Positions 1 to 12,047 of a stretch of DNA of 64,000 bases are shown here, one piece after another; position 1 is the first letter of the stretch; each line of letters begins with the position of its first letter. The notes under the pieces are model-generated. The model was not told the DNA's origin and ran no database searches. It was given only the letters and a program-made list of their open reading frames with translations. The position numbers were made by a program, and so were the translations under genes. This DNA is from Limonium bicolor (taxonomy: Eukaryota; Streptophyta; Magnoliopsida; Caryophyllales; Plumbaginaceae), in NCBI GenBank assembly GCA_023374045.1, contig CM041779.1:273419258-273483257 (forward strand), given 5' to 3'.

Positions 1-622
1 AAGCTTCAACTCAGTACCCAGCACTTCCCGTGTCGCTCTCCAGTATCTCGAAAGAAATCTGGTATCACGGCCAGATACTATGGTCTTCGGGACTCCATGG
101 TGTCGAATGATCTTCTTGTCGAACAGCTCAGCGAGCTTCGCCACCTTCCAGGTGTCCCTCATCGGAATAAAGCGGGCAACCTTGGTGAGACGATCAACTA
201 CCACCCAGATCATGTTGAGTCCTCCCTTGGCAGGTGGGAGTCCTACAACAAAATCTATGGAGATATCGTAGAATTTCCACTCTGGAATTGGCATAGATTG
301 TACCATTCCTCCCGGTCTTCGGTGCTCGAACTTCACTTTCTGGCAAGTGAGACACCTGAAAACATACTCAGTCACGTCGGATTTCATTCTCGACCACCAG
401 AAGTATCTCTTCATGTCTTTGTACATCTTAGAGGCTCCCGGATGGACGGATAATGTAGAACAGTGTGACTCTTGCAGAATGCGATCCCTTAGCTCAGCAT
501 TGCTTCGGGGGACGCATAATCTGCCATTCAGTCGGATCAGACCATCTTCATGCAGTTTGAAGTCATACTTTCGATTCTCGAATGTACCCTCTGTGATTTT
601 CTGTCTGATCTCTTTCATGTAA
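1..622 (-). pseudogene. integrase, N-terminal and core part (copy A), truncated by window
   Basis: This segment encodes the linker after RNase H, the integrase HHCC zinc domain (here complete, ending CLTCQKVKFEHR) and the beginning of the DDE core. The first catalytic Asp lies in the motif IDFVVGLP. At the position of the second catalytic Asp, where copy C has VSDRDTRF, copy A reads VSGRDTRF (near base 70): a GAC to GGC change that removes an essential metal ligand. The Glu and the C-terminal chromodomain lie beyond the left edge. Integrase inserts the cDNA copy into the genome; this one should be inactive whatever its frame state. Confidence 0.88.
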
Positions 623-2587
623 GGGTCGCTCAACTGAGCCTCTCGCACCTCATCAACCAAGCTAAAAGAAGAGAGTAGCGAATGGAGTGAGTGTGCTCGA
701 CGGCTCAGGGTGCCGGCTACAACGTTTGCCTTCCCTTCTTTATACTGAAGGTCGATGTCGTTCAGATAGGAATTCCATCCACCTTCTCTGTCTCAAATTC
801 AGTTCTTTTTGTGTGACGTACTGTAGGCTCTTATGATTAGAATAGATGGTGATGCTTACCCCATATAGATAGTGTCGCCATATCTTCAATGCGAAGAAAA
901 TGGCTCCAAGCTCTGAATCGTGAGTCGTGTAATTCTCCTCATGTTTCTTCAGCTGACGGGAGGCGTAAGCTACTACCTTGCCATGCTGCATGAGTATGCA
1001 TCCCATGCCTTTACCAGACGCATCACAGTTTACCTCGAATCCCTCTGTGCCCTCTGGGAGAATGAGAATGGGTGCTGAGGTCAACGAGTCTTTCAAGCTC
1101 TGAAAGGATTTCTCATAGTCGTCAGTCCATACAAATGGTGCATCCTTCTTCATCAATGTCGTCATGGGCTTTGAGACTTTGGAAAAGTCTTTCACAAATC
1201 TCCAGTAATAACCGGCTAGACTAAGAAAACTCTGGATGTCGATAACAGTCTTAGGTCTAGGCCATGATCGCACTACTTCAATTTTACCCAAATCTACTGA
1301 AATACCCGCGCTCGAGATAACATGACTGAGGAATGATACCTGGTCAAGCCAAACTCGCACTTGAAGAACTTCGCATATAGCTAGTTCTCGCGCAGTGTCT
1401 CAAGTACTTTTCTTAAATGGTTTTCATGCTCTTCCGCTAACTTCGAATACACAAGGATGTCATCGATGAAGACTACTACAGAAGTGTCCAACTGATCACT
1501 GAATAGGTGGTTCATCAGATCCAAGAACTTGGCTGGTGCGTTCGACAGACCGAATGGCATCACCGTAAATTCATAGTGGCCATATCTCGTTTGGAATGCC
1601 GTTTTCTCAATATCTTGATCTCGGATGGCAATCTGATGGTATCCGGATCAGAGGTCAATCTTAGAAAAGACTGAAGCTCCCTTTAACTGATCGAACAGGT
1701 CGTCGATGCGTGGCAATGGATATTTGTTCTTTACAGTGACCGCGTTCAATTCGCGGTAGTCGATGTAGAGTCGGAGGCTACCGTCCTTCTTCTTCACGAA
1801 GAAGACCGATGCTCCCCAGGGTGATACGCTCAGGCGTATAAACCCTTTGTCGAGTAGATCACGTAATTGCTCTTTCAGCTCTGCCATTTCTGGCCGTGCC
1901 ATGCGGTATGGTGCCCTAGCAATGGGACCAGTACCAGGCACAAGGTCAATCTCGAACTCTACTATTCTCGGGGGTGGCATACCAGGTAGCTCTTTCGGAA
2001 ACACATCTGGAAATTCTAATACAACTGGCACCTCGGTGCTGAATTCTGGATCTCTCTCCAGATCTTGCACATAGCATTAATATACATCGTACCCTTTTCT
2101 AAGCTCCCGGTACATAGCCATAGCGGAGATGACTGTAGTCGAAGGCTCTCTCGGCCTCTAGCGGTATGAAACAGTAACCCCAGATGGACTCTTGAGCAGT
2201 AGTCTATGCTCGGTTTAGAGGATTCACCCTTTGTGCCGCTCCAACCAGTTCATCTCGACTATCAAGTCGAATACCAACTCGTTGAATTCAATGAAGGAGA
2301 TGGGGAATTCTTCACTTTGACTTGAATTGTGGTGGTTCGATAATACTTGGTACATCTTACTCGCTTCTTCGATGGGAGAGTAACCATAAAGTCTGGTAGC
2401 TCATCTGCGTCTAGCCTCAACCTCTTCGCAAATGATGGCGAAACAAAGGTATGAGAGGCACCGGAGTCGAACAATACTGAGGCATCAATGCTGTTTACCG
2501 GGAAGGTACCTGTTAAAATGGTGCCGCTCTTATCGGCTTGTGCTTTGGTGAGGATACTCAGGTTACCATCGGTACCGAGTCCACAAC
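623..2587 (-). pseudogene. pol: protease, reverse transcriptase, RNase H (copy A)
   Basis: Decayed pol exon beginning at the acceptor ...AATTAG|GTTGTGG (exon base 2587). The aspartic protease motif FDSGASHTF lies near 2470. Reverse transcriptase runs from about 2070 to 1381 and keeps the catalytic FIDD box ([11 protein letters not shown]). A TGA stop splits it at about 1648, where C reads Arg in the RSGYHQ motif. RNase H follows (about 1110-740) with CDASGKGMG and the DSELGA Glu, but the motif IYSDHK of copy C is IYSNHK here, so a catalytic Asp is lost. Several frame breaks separate the blocks. In the family, pol matures the polyprotein and copies the RNA into cDNA. Confidence 0.9.
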
Positions 2588-2654
2588 CTAATTGTCATAA
2601 GATTTATAAAAATTGGGGGTATAACGCAAGTGGAATTTAATAACCAACTCTACT

Positions 2655-2660
2655 TTTATT
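2655..2660 (-). promoter_or_regulatory. AATAAA poly(A) signal after AlkB gene (copy A)
   Basis: AATAAA on the minus strand lies about 70 bases after the AlkB stop codon and upstream of the pol splice acceptor. The same hexamer is in the same place in copy C (60545-60550). A functional role in ending an AlkB transcript is inferred. Confidence 0.5.
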
Positions 2661-2730
2661 GAATAAACCACCCATCATACACATTGTGTCTCTAATACAC
2701 ATTACTAATGCATTACATGGAATTACAAGG

Positions 2731-3502
2731 TTAATACTTTCTAAAGGTAAGGTTCAGGCGTCCTGGTTTCATGTGTGTGGCATTGATTATTGCCAGTGGT
2801 GCCATATTCAACTTGATCTTCTTGATCCCGTGATAAAGAAACCTTGATTTTTCACCCATGCTCAAGACATCTCCTGATCTCAATACCATTTTCTCTGCGT
2901 GGTCCACACACTTCTGCTCGCTATACAGGAATACCGCGTCATCAGGAACGGACCAAGACACTATGGGCACTCCTCGTTCAAGAGATTCTGTTGTCTCGTC
3001 CTTATCTTGGTGTAAGCCAAGTCGTCCTTCTTTCTCGTAGAAGTTGATGATACAAAGTCTGCTATAGGTTCTCTTGAGGGGCTAGTAGTATTTGGATGTT
3101 GTTTTTTTTTGGATCACCTTCACATTGTTGTGCAATTTCTACAGCTTGTGTAACAAGTGTTTAAAATTCGGTGGGTATTGTTAGTGGTGTCGCTCCGTCT
3201 TGCTTTCGTGTTGCTTGGAATGTCTTGGTATAAGGATTCAAATCCTTTCCCAAGCACATCATTTTCAGCTTCATCTTCGCTCCACCGGGGAATTCAGGTG
3301 TGTAAAATCCTCCTGGACCCGCTCCTAGTTCATTGCATCATTGGACGATGGCAATTTGTGCTTCGGGTGTTAGGTATCCTTTTAATAGAATCATACCTGG
3401 TCGGATAACCTGACACTGCTCGTCGGTGAAGTGGGGAGTGGTGATGTTAGTTTCTTCATGGTTTGGGTTTGAAGGTAATTGGGTAGCAGATATTAAATCT
3501 CC
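2731..3502 (-). pseudogene. AlkB-like 2-oxoglutarate/Fe(II) dioxygenase carried by retrotransposon copy A
   Basis: Sense-strand extra gene in the gag-pol intron of copy A. It has the landmarks of the plant ALKBH1-like AlkB group: MILLKGYLTPEAQI, GGFYTPEFPGGAK and KMMCLGKD in the N-terminal part, then CIINFYEKEGRLGLHQDKDE with the iron-binding His and Asp (His codon 3010-3012). Next comes YHGIKK with the distal iron His (2830-2832), then GRLNLTFRKY with the two Arg of the RxNxTxR 2-oxoglutarate motif. The catalytic half is open from about 3060 to the TAA at 2731. The N-terminal half carries two stops (after IAIVQ and after TEF), an early indel and a frame switch just before CIINFY. The start is set at a splice acceptor (CCTTAG|GG). 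An upstream ATG meets TAG within six codons, so splicing is the likelier entry. AlkB enzymes remove methyl groups from nucleic acid bases; the substrate here is unknown. Confidence 0.9.
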
Positions 3503-3658
3503 CTAAGGTTGTAAATTCATCTACGTGAGTTCTAGTTTCAACTAGTTCATTTCATGCTTAAATTCATACTTTAAGTGCTTACGCCTTCACGCATTCACTC
3601 AAACAGGTAATTCGATACTTTAGTTATGCTCTTCAAGGATTAAAGGTAATAGTTAGTA

Positions 3659-5116
3659 CCTAGGCCGGACTTAGTACCGGTCCCATCACGATCATTGATG
3701 TGCAAGGCTGGCTGCCTCTGCTGTGCGCCCTTATGAGCACCTCGGGACCCCTGTCCCTGTGAAGTATGCTGGGCCTCAGCGTCACCAAATGCAACCTCCT
3801 TGCCTTCTCGCTATTTATAGCCCTGGTAGTTGCCCTTGGGCTTCGAGTTGCTAGGGCATACATTCCCACGGTGCCCCGGTTTCTGGCAGTTGTAGCATCA
3901 GATCTCTCTTCCCTAGCAATCGGTGCCGGGGTGATCCTTGTTGCAATGACGGTAGACATAGTTATGACCATCACTTTAGTTCTTACCATAGCCAGAACCA
4001 GAACCTGTAGCTTCGAAGTTAGCAAGGTTCGGCATACTTACATTAATTCACTTGTATACTAATTCGGTTTTGGTTTCTTACCCTTGTAGGGCTGAGATCT
4101 CAATGGCTTCGCTGCCACTGGCACAGTGTAGGCGAGCTGCAACAGCTCAGCTGCCTTGCCCTTCTCAGCATGGGCACTGCTGTCTCTCGGGGTATTCTTC
4201 TGGTGCTGCTAGGTGAATTTCCCCTTCCTCTTCTTTTAGTTTTTACCTTGGCTTTGCTCCTCAGAGCTGGTGTTTTTGTTGTTTGCCTTGCGCTTGAGTG
4301 CTTGCTCTTTATCCCTCAGCTGGCATGTGATCTCAACACGGGATGCAGCATGATAGCACTCCTGGAGTTACTAGGTATTAGCTAACATTCTTTGTATACA
4401 AAGGATTAATTCACATAGACTACGACACTAAGGGTTTAAACGCTGTTTACCTGAAGTGAGGTAAACCGTGTGTACCCCATGCCATACCGGAGTCGATGGC
4501 TCAATCCGCCGTAGAAGCGGCCGACCAAGACCTGGCCGGTATACCCAAGGTCGGGTAGTAGTCTAAGAATAGAGGTGAATGTGCGGTAGTACTCATCAAC
4601 CGTCATCTTCTCCGTCATTTTGAGTGCGTCGAGCTCAAGACGCTTCTTGGTCTTGACATGCTCAGGGTAGTACTTGGATCGAAGGAGAGAGGTGAAAGCT
4701 TCCCAGTCAAATACGGGGTAAGCAATGTGCTCGACCTTAATGAGCTTCCACCAATCCATAGCCGCGTCCTTGAGATAGTACCCATCTATCCTCACCCTCA
4801 TTCCAGCAGGAGCCTCGAGGGTCTCGAAAGCCGTCTCCATCTCAAAGATATAGGACTCGAGTTTGGCAGGGTCGCTCTCGCCTCTAAAGTAGGGAGGTCG
4901 AAGATCAGTGACTCTCTTTACTCAATTTTTTTCCTGGGGTAGAGGTGGGTCGGGCGGTTGTCGCTGGTTTTGTTGTACTTGCTGCTGGGCTGCAGTCATT
5001 AGCTGGGGCAGCAGCTGTGCCACAGTGGCGGCGACGATCTCGGCGATCGTCTGCGTGCCAGGCCCCTCAGCAGGCCCTCCACGGCCTCCGCCGCGACCAC
5101 GTCCTCCGCCTGACAT
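3659..5116 (-). pseudogene. gag in three exons (copy A)
   Basis: Capsid and nucleocapsid gene on the minus strand, starting MSGGGRGRGGG at 5116. Exon 1 (5116-4451) holds the retrotransposon gag domain with DAAMDWWKL and SKYYPEHVKTKKRLELD. It has one TGA where copy C has Trp (C reads ANWVKA). A GT-AG intron (4450-4362, 89 nt) joins TSLQ to ECYHAASRVE without changing frame. Exon 2 (4361-4082) is a Lys/Gln-rich linker with two stops. A second intron (4081-4005, 77 nt) precedes exon 3 (4004-3659), which holds the CCHC knuckle CYNCQKPGHRGNVC. A third intron (3658-2588, 1071 nt) contains the AlkB gene and leads to pol. All three introns sit at the same places in copy C. The splice calls are by eye. 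Confidence 0.85.
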
Positions 5117-5319
5117 CTGCACAAGTATGGATTACATTAGATACTGTGACCAGGTGGTCTTGATTTAAGTAATGAAATCGTCTCCACAAACATTAAAGGG
5201 TATCCGTTATTATTAATGGTCATTCGGGGTTAGGTTTCCACTTCTATGTTGAAAAATGGTTTGTAATCCTAACTCGGTAACCATTACGCTCGGTAATCTA
5301 GCCATTAGAGCGCTACTGC

Positions 5320-5331
5320 GCTCTGATACCA
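5320..5331 (-). other. primer-binding site, tRNA-iMet (copy A)
   Basis: Minus strand reads TGGTATCAGAGC, the standard plant initiator tRNA-Met site, 5 nt inside the LTR end at 5337. Downstream bases fold back on its 3' part (AGAGCGC/GCGCTCT, + strand 5307-5324), as also happens in copy C. Confidence 0.9.
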
Positions 5332-6993
5332 CTTTTTGTAACACACCAACTGCTAATCCTATTATTATCCTCTAATCGTCTCCATAATTACTATACTCGC
5401 AGCGGAAATTTCTACATACTCCGGCGGGTGATACAACGCCGTTAGCCACCCAATGACTAATCAGGCTCATGCTACTTACTCTAACGGACTGATGATTAGA
5501 ATATACCTAGAAATAAATAATACTTCCATTACATTCCAAACCTTACTTACATCCTTGGATTACCGGGTATACAAAAGCATATCAATTACATTCCATTCTT
5601 ACAATTCTATCAAAAAACTATAAGTTTATACATCTACACATTTCTACCAATTCATAGTTCCAATATCCAAAAGGGTGTACCACATGGTACACCGGCTACT
5701 CAAAAAGGCATAAGCCGTGTACAACTCGGTACACCATTTCAAACCTATTAACTACTCAAAAAGAATTCATCTTGATCCTAACTCGACCATCACCCTTCAC
5801 GAGCACCTGTAAAATAAAAACAGTGCCCCAAGGGGCTCAGCAAAAGCTGCATATGAAATTCGCATACCCCGCGTGCAAACGGGGGTACGTCGACTACTTG
5901 GTCGAATACATGCGGTTCATTTTATACATGCATACATGCTATATTAAGCAACCATACATTCATACCATATTGCAACACACGTACAATACATACAAGGAAA
6001 GACCTTCACAAGTCAGCCATGCATACTTACCCAAGCATTGAGATACACTTCTCAATACATACCCATTACTTTGTTAGGTACTTACCCACCCGGGTTAATC
6101 GGGTGTACTTTACTCTTTTACTCGAGATCAATGACTTACACTAGCCATGATCCTTACTCATACAATTACTTCCTTTCATACTTTATACTCAACTCAAGTC
6201 GGTGTGACCTCCGGGCAGGGACTACGATATCCCACCAGTGGGCTTTAGGGTGGCTCACTAATCTAGGTTGCTACCCATTTAAGGGATTTGGACCATCGAA
6301 AACATTAAGGCCAGGAATCAGATCCAACCTCTCGTGTCTCCTCATCCTCACGCGTGGCAGAAAATATGTCGGAATTCTTACATATTCCAATTTACCAATT
6401 TCTCAAGTTAGAATGTTAGGTAGTTAGGAAGTTAGTGAGAAGTCCTTCTTTCTATACTACTAGGTTAGTACACTTCACATCAAGACCACAAACACTTCAT
6501 TCACATTCATACATTTCATGAATTATACAAACTATGAGTTCAAATAGGAAGCCACCAAGGAACAATAAAATACAAGCACAAGAAAGTGCAATAACCCAAT
6601 TCGTGCATTTATCTTATTTAGGTGATCACATAAACACACAAATCAGGTAACCAAGGTAGCATACAGGGCATAAGAAAATCATACCATTCACCGTCGTACT
6701 CGAACTCCAACTTTCCTTCAGTGTTCAACTATTAGATTCCTATAACATATATGGAGTTTTATGGTCAATGGTCTATTATTGACCTAACTCATTCTTTCAT
6801 TAATACTTCCAATTTACACTTACTAGTTCTTTACGATTCATACTTAATCATGATAGCCATTTTGTTTTCATTATCTCTTTAGCTTGTTCTCTTACTTATG
6901 TGCATGTTTTCTCACCATCTTTACTCTATTAATGGTGTACTACTAAAGCCCCATATATATACATATATATATACATATATGGTTACTATATAT

Positions 6994-7412
6994 ATTTTGA
7001 CCTGACCGACCTTACCCAGAGTCGGCCCCAAGGTCGGTCGAAGTCAGTAGGGTATGGTACTAGAAAATTCAACTTCGACCGACCTTCCCAAGGTCGGTCC
7101 TAGGGTCGGTCGAAGTCAGTAGACATCCGTTCTTGAAAAATTTTGACCCGGCAAACCTTGCAGGGTAGGTACCAAGGTCGGTCGAAGTCAATAGACTTCT
7201 GGTTCTGAAAATTTATTACTCGACCGACCTTGCAGGGTAGGTCCCAAGGTCGGTCAAAGTCAGTAGACTTCTGGGTTTACAAACTATGACTCGACTGACC
7301 TTGTCAAGTTCAGTCCCAAGGTCGGTCGAAGTCAGTAGACTTTCGTGTTTGCAAATTATGGCTCGACCGACCTTCCTTGGGTCGGTCCTAAGGTCGGTCG
7401 ACACCAGTATAC
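6994..7412 (-). repeat. tandem GGTCGGTC array upstream of the LTR TATA (copy A)
   Basis: Six units of about 70 bp, each with ACCGACCTT, a short gap, AAGGTCGGTCGAAGTCAGTAG and then a variable AT-rich spacer. In LTR orientation the array ends about 15-40 bp upstream of a long TATATA tract (6953-6981), which is where an LTR promoter would sit. Each unit can fold as a GC-rich hairpin in an otherwise AT-rich LTR. Confidence 0.85.
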
Positions 7413-9048
7413 TCATTTTACTTTGTTTTTCTGCTCCATTCTTTCACCCATTTCTTCTCTAATCTTTTCCAAAGTATTACTAACATATTTAACACCAATT
7501 TTAGCTCTTCAAACCTCTTTAAACCATCTACTAAACTCATTCCTATTTTAACTTACACAATTCTCTCACTTTCATTTCAACACTTATACTAGTTTTTATT
7601 TCTTCTATGCTACAGATTTTTAAACTCATTCTTGCCACTCAATGTTTCCTCATCCAATGCTATTAGTCGAGTTCAACTTGCAATATCTTATCACACACTC
7701 TACTCCATTACCTAACTTTCCCCAAGTTAGTTCCCAAGGTAGTTAATTACTCACATTAAACACTAAGACACTCTAGTTACTTCCTAGGTTATTCCCTCTT
7801 CCTAAAACACTTAAGTCTTATAATTTCTAGACAAATTTTTATATAGGTTCCCCTAAATTTTTAACATTTCCCACACACCATTTCAGCTCACAAACTCATT
7901 TCCAACTTCTCATCAATATTCCACACACTACAACACATTAAATTTTCCTGCACATATACTCTTATTTCTCAAGGTTCTTCCCAAGCTTTTAATCATCATT
8001 TAAAAGTTCCAAAACAATTTAGTTCTCTTCCTCATTATACCACATCATAACTACTACTCAAAACCATTTAAATTCCTCATTTGAAGCATTCAAAATATGT
8101 TACAACAAAGCATCCAACTAGCTCAAGGTAAGAGCATTTACCTTGTATTTCTAGTTTTTCCTTTCCCTCTTCCTTTCTCCTTTCTTCCTTCTTCTTCCTT
8201 GATTCTTTGTTTCTTATTCTTATTCTTTGCTCACCAATTCGGCAATGCTACAGCCACCCACACACCAACACTAACTTAGAAAATCATCCTTAAACTAACC
8301 TAGAACTTAATATATGTTAGGGTTTATAAGGGGGGTATTACCTTGTGTTCCTTAGTGGGACTTTTGGGCAGCAAAGAATCAAGGTGTCCAGCTCCAAGAT
8401 AAACAACCAAAACCGACTGGAAGGGGAAGAAAAACAAGGCTCAACTTGTATTTTCGTTTTGCAAAGAAAGCTGGAAAAAGATGGACTTTCAAGACTATTT
8501 TTACCTTAGAACAATGTGAAGATGGAGGAGGACACAATGGTGGTCTTCAAGCTCCAAAATGAGCCACACCCATGGAGATGAAGTGTGAGCTTTTCAAATT
8601 TTAAAAGGTGGAAAATGAAGCCCAAGAGAAAGGGAGTTCGATGGTGTAATTTTTATGGGATTTGGAGTTGATTTGCACCTTCAAAAATGGAAGAGAATGA
8701 GAGTGCTGGTGGTGGTCTTCTAAATCACCATTAACGGCTGGAGGGAAAAGAAAAATTCAGGAAGGAAGGAGGGAGTACGTGAGGGAAGTGAGGAATGGGG
8801 AGGAGAGAGAGTCCCACTTACTTTTTCTACTTTGCACTTTATTTTTTTGTCTCTTAGTGTATTAGGAAGAAGTAAAGAGAGTGAGAGGGAGCTGAGCCAG
8901 CCGGCCACACAGCACACACACAACACTTTTTCTAATTTTTATTTGCAAATGGGGAAGGCTAGTTTAGCTTTATTACATTTAATTCCCCACAAGTTCTAGT
9001 TTTTACATTATTCACTACCGAAACCCGTTTTCCGGAATTTTCTCGTTT

Positions 9049-9586
9049 GGGAAAATTACATGTCCCACCCATGACGTTTGGCGCAATTACATACTCCACC
9101 TACGTGGTTTCACAAATTACTTTCCCCACCCATGTGGTTTCCCTCTTTTTACATCCAGTAGCTTTTCTAATTTTTGTTCAATTCAAAAGATGCTTAAACA
9201 TTGTCCGAAATTGATGAAACTTTACATACACGATGTTAAAGTGTTATATTTTGGTTCAGTAAGAAATCTAAAGTTTTTTAAGCTTAAATGTGACATGTGG
9301 GACCCAATGAACATGTCACATGTTTCATTGGGTCCCACGGGTCACATTTAAACTTAAAAAACTTTGGATTTGACATAAGATCAAAATATATCACTTTAGC
9401 ATCATCCATGTAAAGTTTCATCAATTTTGGACAACGTTTAAGCATCTTTTGAATTGAACAAAAATTAGAAAAGTTGCTGGATGTAAAAAGAGGGAAACCA
9501 CATGGGTGGAGAAAGTAATTTGTGAAACCATATGGGTGGAGTGTGTAATTGCGCCTAACGTCATGGGTGGGACATGTAATTTTCCC
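9049..9586. mobile_element. 538-bp foldback MITE inside LTR A
   Basis: Starts GGGAAAATTACATGTCCCAC and ends with its reverse complement. The inverted repeats run almost to the centre (GTGGGACCCAATGA...TCATTGGGTCCCAC), so nearly the whole element is one imperfect palindrome. The matching place in the LTR of copy C lacks it (C reads through near 56400), so C gives the empty site. I cannot fix a clean target duplication, so the superfamily is uncertain. Confidence 0.85.
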
Positions 9587-9842
9587 ATTAATTTTTAATG
9601 GTTCTAGACCTTCACTAATGTTTAATTATTGACATTTGATTGACTAAAATTATTACGGGTCTATTTGATCCGCTTAATGTCGTGTTTTCCCAGTTTCCTC
9701 GAAAAACGTGCTTTAAGGTTCATTTGTGCTTTTAATCCGTTTTCTTTGGGGAATTGTTCCCTCATGTCTATTTGGGCATAATTAAGCTTCTAAAATCTGC
9801 ATTAGCCTAATTAATCACTATTTTTAATTTAGAGGTATTTCA

Positions 9843-12047
9843 GCAGTCATCATCGGACACTCTGAACTCGAAATCCTGACCATAAGTAACCCTCTCCCTA
9901 ATCTTACACAATTCAGCATCGAGCTTCTAACTGGCCTTGATCCAGTCAATCAAGGTAGGCTAAACCTGCAGAGTAGCCAACATCCCAGAACTCTCTAAAC
10001 TAACAACCCAGACACCTAAATGCTAGTTGTAGCTCCAGCAAAGATCTCTGCACACCTGTCAGCATACAAACAACACCAGAAGGTCCTCAACAACTGAGAG
10101 TGTTAGCTACCACATTAACTCTATCTAGATGGTAGAGTATCTCCAAGTCGTAATCATGCAATAACTCTAGCCACCTCCTCTACCTCAAGTTCAGCTCCTT
10201 CTGAGTGAAAAGATTGTGGTCCGTATAAACCTTACATGTCGCACAAAATAGGTAGGGCCTCCAAATCTTTAAGGCGAACACTACTACTACTAACTCCACA
10301 TCGTGGGTCAAACAGTTCTTCTCATATGGCTTAAGCTGGTGCGAGCCATATGCAACTAACTTCCCATGTTGCATTAAAACATAACCCAATCCCTTATAAG
10401 ACGCATCACAGAAGACCCTTAAACCATCAGTACCCACTAAAAGAGTCAAAATAGGCGCTGATGTCAATCATTTCTTGAGCTCCTGAAAACACAGCTCACA
10501 AGCTTCACTCCACTCGAACTTCACTTCCTTCTACAGTAGACAAGTCAGGGGAGTCACAATCTTGGAGAAGCCCAGGACAAACTTACGGTAGTAGCCCACC
10601 AAACCAAGGAAACTACGAACTTCAGCAACATTGATGGGTCTATCCCACTCTGCAATCACCCTGATCTTCTCCGGGTCCATAGAGATGCCATCCTTGGAGA
10701 CTACATGTCCCAAGAAGACAACCTGATCCAACCAAAACTCACACTTCTTCAGCTTCGCATACAACTCTCTCTCTCTCAGAGTCTGAATCACAACCTCAGA
10801 TGCTCCTCGTGCTCCTCAACACTCTTGAAGTACACCAAGATATCGTCGATAATCACCACAATAAACTGGTCTAAAAATGGCTTGAACACTCGGATCATCA
10901 TGTCCATAAACACTAAAGGCGCACTCATCAGACCGAGTGGCATCACCAGGAACTCATAGTGACCATAGCAAGTTCTGAAGACTGATTTAGGCACATTGTC
11001 TGCCTTTATCCTCAACTGATGATAACCGGATCGGAGATCTATCTTCAAAAACACCGTGGCTCCAGCCAACTGATCAAACAAATCATCTATATATGGAAGG
11101 GGTATCGGTTCTTGATCATGACTTTATTAAGCACCCGTAGACAATACATAGCCGTAGACTACTGTCCTTCTTCTTGACAAACAGAACTGGTGCGCCCCAA
11201 GGTGACACACTAGGGCATATGAAGCCCTTGTCCAGCAGCTCCTGTAACTGAATCTTCAACTCCTTCAGCTCAGCAGGACCCATACGGTATGGGGAACTAG
11301 ATATAAGCTGACTCTCAGGTGCGAGCTCGATCTAGAACTCCACCTCTCTAACTGGGGGAAGCCCAGGAACATCATCTTGGAACACATTTAGCAACTCTAA
11401 CAACGGGAATGTCCACCAACTTCGCATCCTTACTGACCTCGGGGATGTAACAAAGGAACCTCTGACATCACTTCCTCAGATGGCAAAAAGCTTGCATCGC
11501 TGAAATCACTGGCGGTGAACAAGGGATTTTATTCCCTACTACAGACAAATGGGGCTTACCCGGCTCCTCAAAAGTTACTCTCTTAGCAAAACAGTCAATA
11601 TGGACATGGTGGGCAGCAAGCCAATCCATACCTAAAATCACATCAAAATTTGTCATCTCCATAGGGTTGAGATTAGCACATAGAATCCTATATTGCACTA
11701 CTTCTTCTCTACACATAGAATCCATAATCATGGAAGAGTTTATAACCAGGGGACTACGCACACATAACTCCACACCAAGAGACTCAATAGGAAAACTGAT
11801 CTCACCCACCAAATCAGCAGAAATAAAGGAGTGGGTGGCTCCAGAATAAAAAAAACAAAACATCGTTTGAGAAGACAGCTAGAGGATACATGTGACCACA
11901 TGGTCGGTCGACGGTCCCGTAATCTAGCCATCACGTACACCCTTGCCTGGGCCTTGGGCTTCCGGTCTCTGGACTCTGATGCAAATCCTCCAGTCTTACC
12001 TCCCAAACTTCCTCTGCTCCTCTCTACCTGAGGACAATCGGTGATGC
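9843..12047 (-). pseudogene. pol of element B: protease, RT, RNase H (integrase missing)
   Basis: Reading from 12047 down: the last residues of the gag zinc knuckle, a basic linker, then the protease near 11860. Its catalytic triad motif is YSGATHSF, with Tyr in place of the required Asp, followed by VILGMDWLAAHH. Reverse transcriptase (about 11300-10700) has [20 protein letters not shown] and a catalytic box [11 protein letters not shown]. RNase H (about 10467-10130) has VFCDASYKGLGYVLMQHGK and [16 protein letters not shown] linker then runs into the LTR of copy A at 9843. Frameshifts and stops break it into at least five pieces. The missing protease Asp alone would block maturation. Confidence 0.87.

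Larger units (their letters stand above)
1..9842 (-). mobile_element. Ty3/gypsy chromovirus copy A (Tekay/Del-like), 3' end outside window
   Basis: Minus-strand LTR retrotransposon. Reading right to left it has a 5' LTR (9842-5337), a tRNA-Met primer site, gag in three exons, an AlkB-like gene, protease, reverse transcriptase, RNase H and integrase. It is cut by the left window edge inside integrase. The same order is found in copy C (52685-64000), and the two are clearly the same family but well diverged. It sits inside element B: the right boundary is the LTR end at 9842, after which B's pol starts at once. The expected 5-bp duplication on the right would be GCAGT (9843-9847); its partner is off the window. 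Many stops, frameshifts and lost catalytic residues show that it is dead. Family placement as a long-LTR chromovirus rests on the chromodomain-like tail seen in copy C. Confidence 0.93.
5337..9842 (-). repeat. 5' LTR of copy A (4506 bp, includes a 538-bp MITE)
   Basis: On the minus strand it starts TGAAATACC at 9842 and ends TGTTACA at 5337, giving TG...CA ends. It borders the primer site on one side and foreign pol sequence on the other. It aligns end to end with the LTRs of copy C, for example the CCCCAAGGGGCTCAGC block and the dinucleotide-rich TATA stretch at 6953-6981. It contains a tandem array of GGTCGGTC units (6994-7412) and a foldback MITE (9049-9586). It has no believable gene. Without the MITE its length is about 3968 bp, matching the 3982-bp LTR of C. 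Confidence 0.92.
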
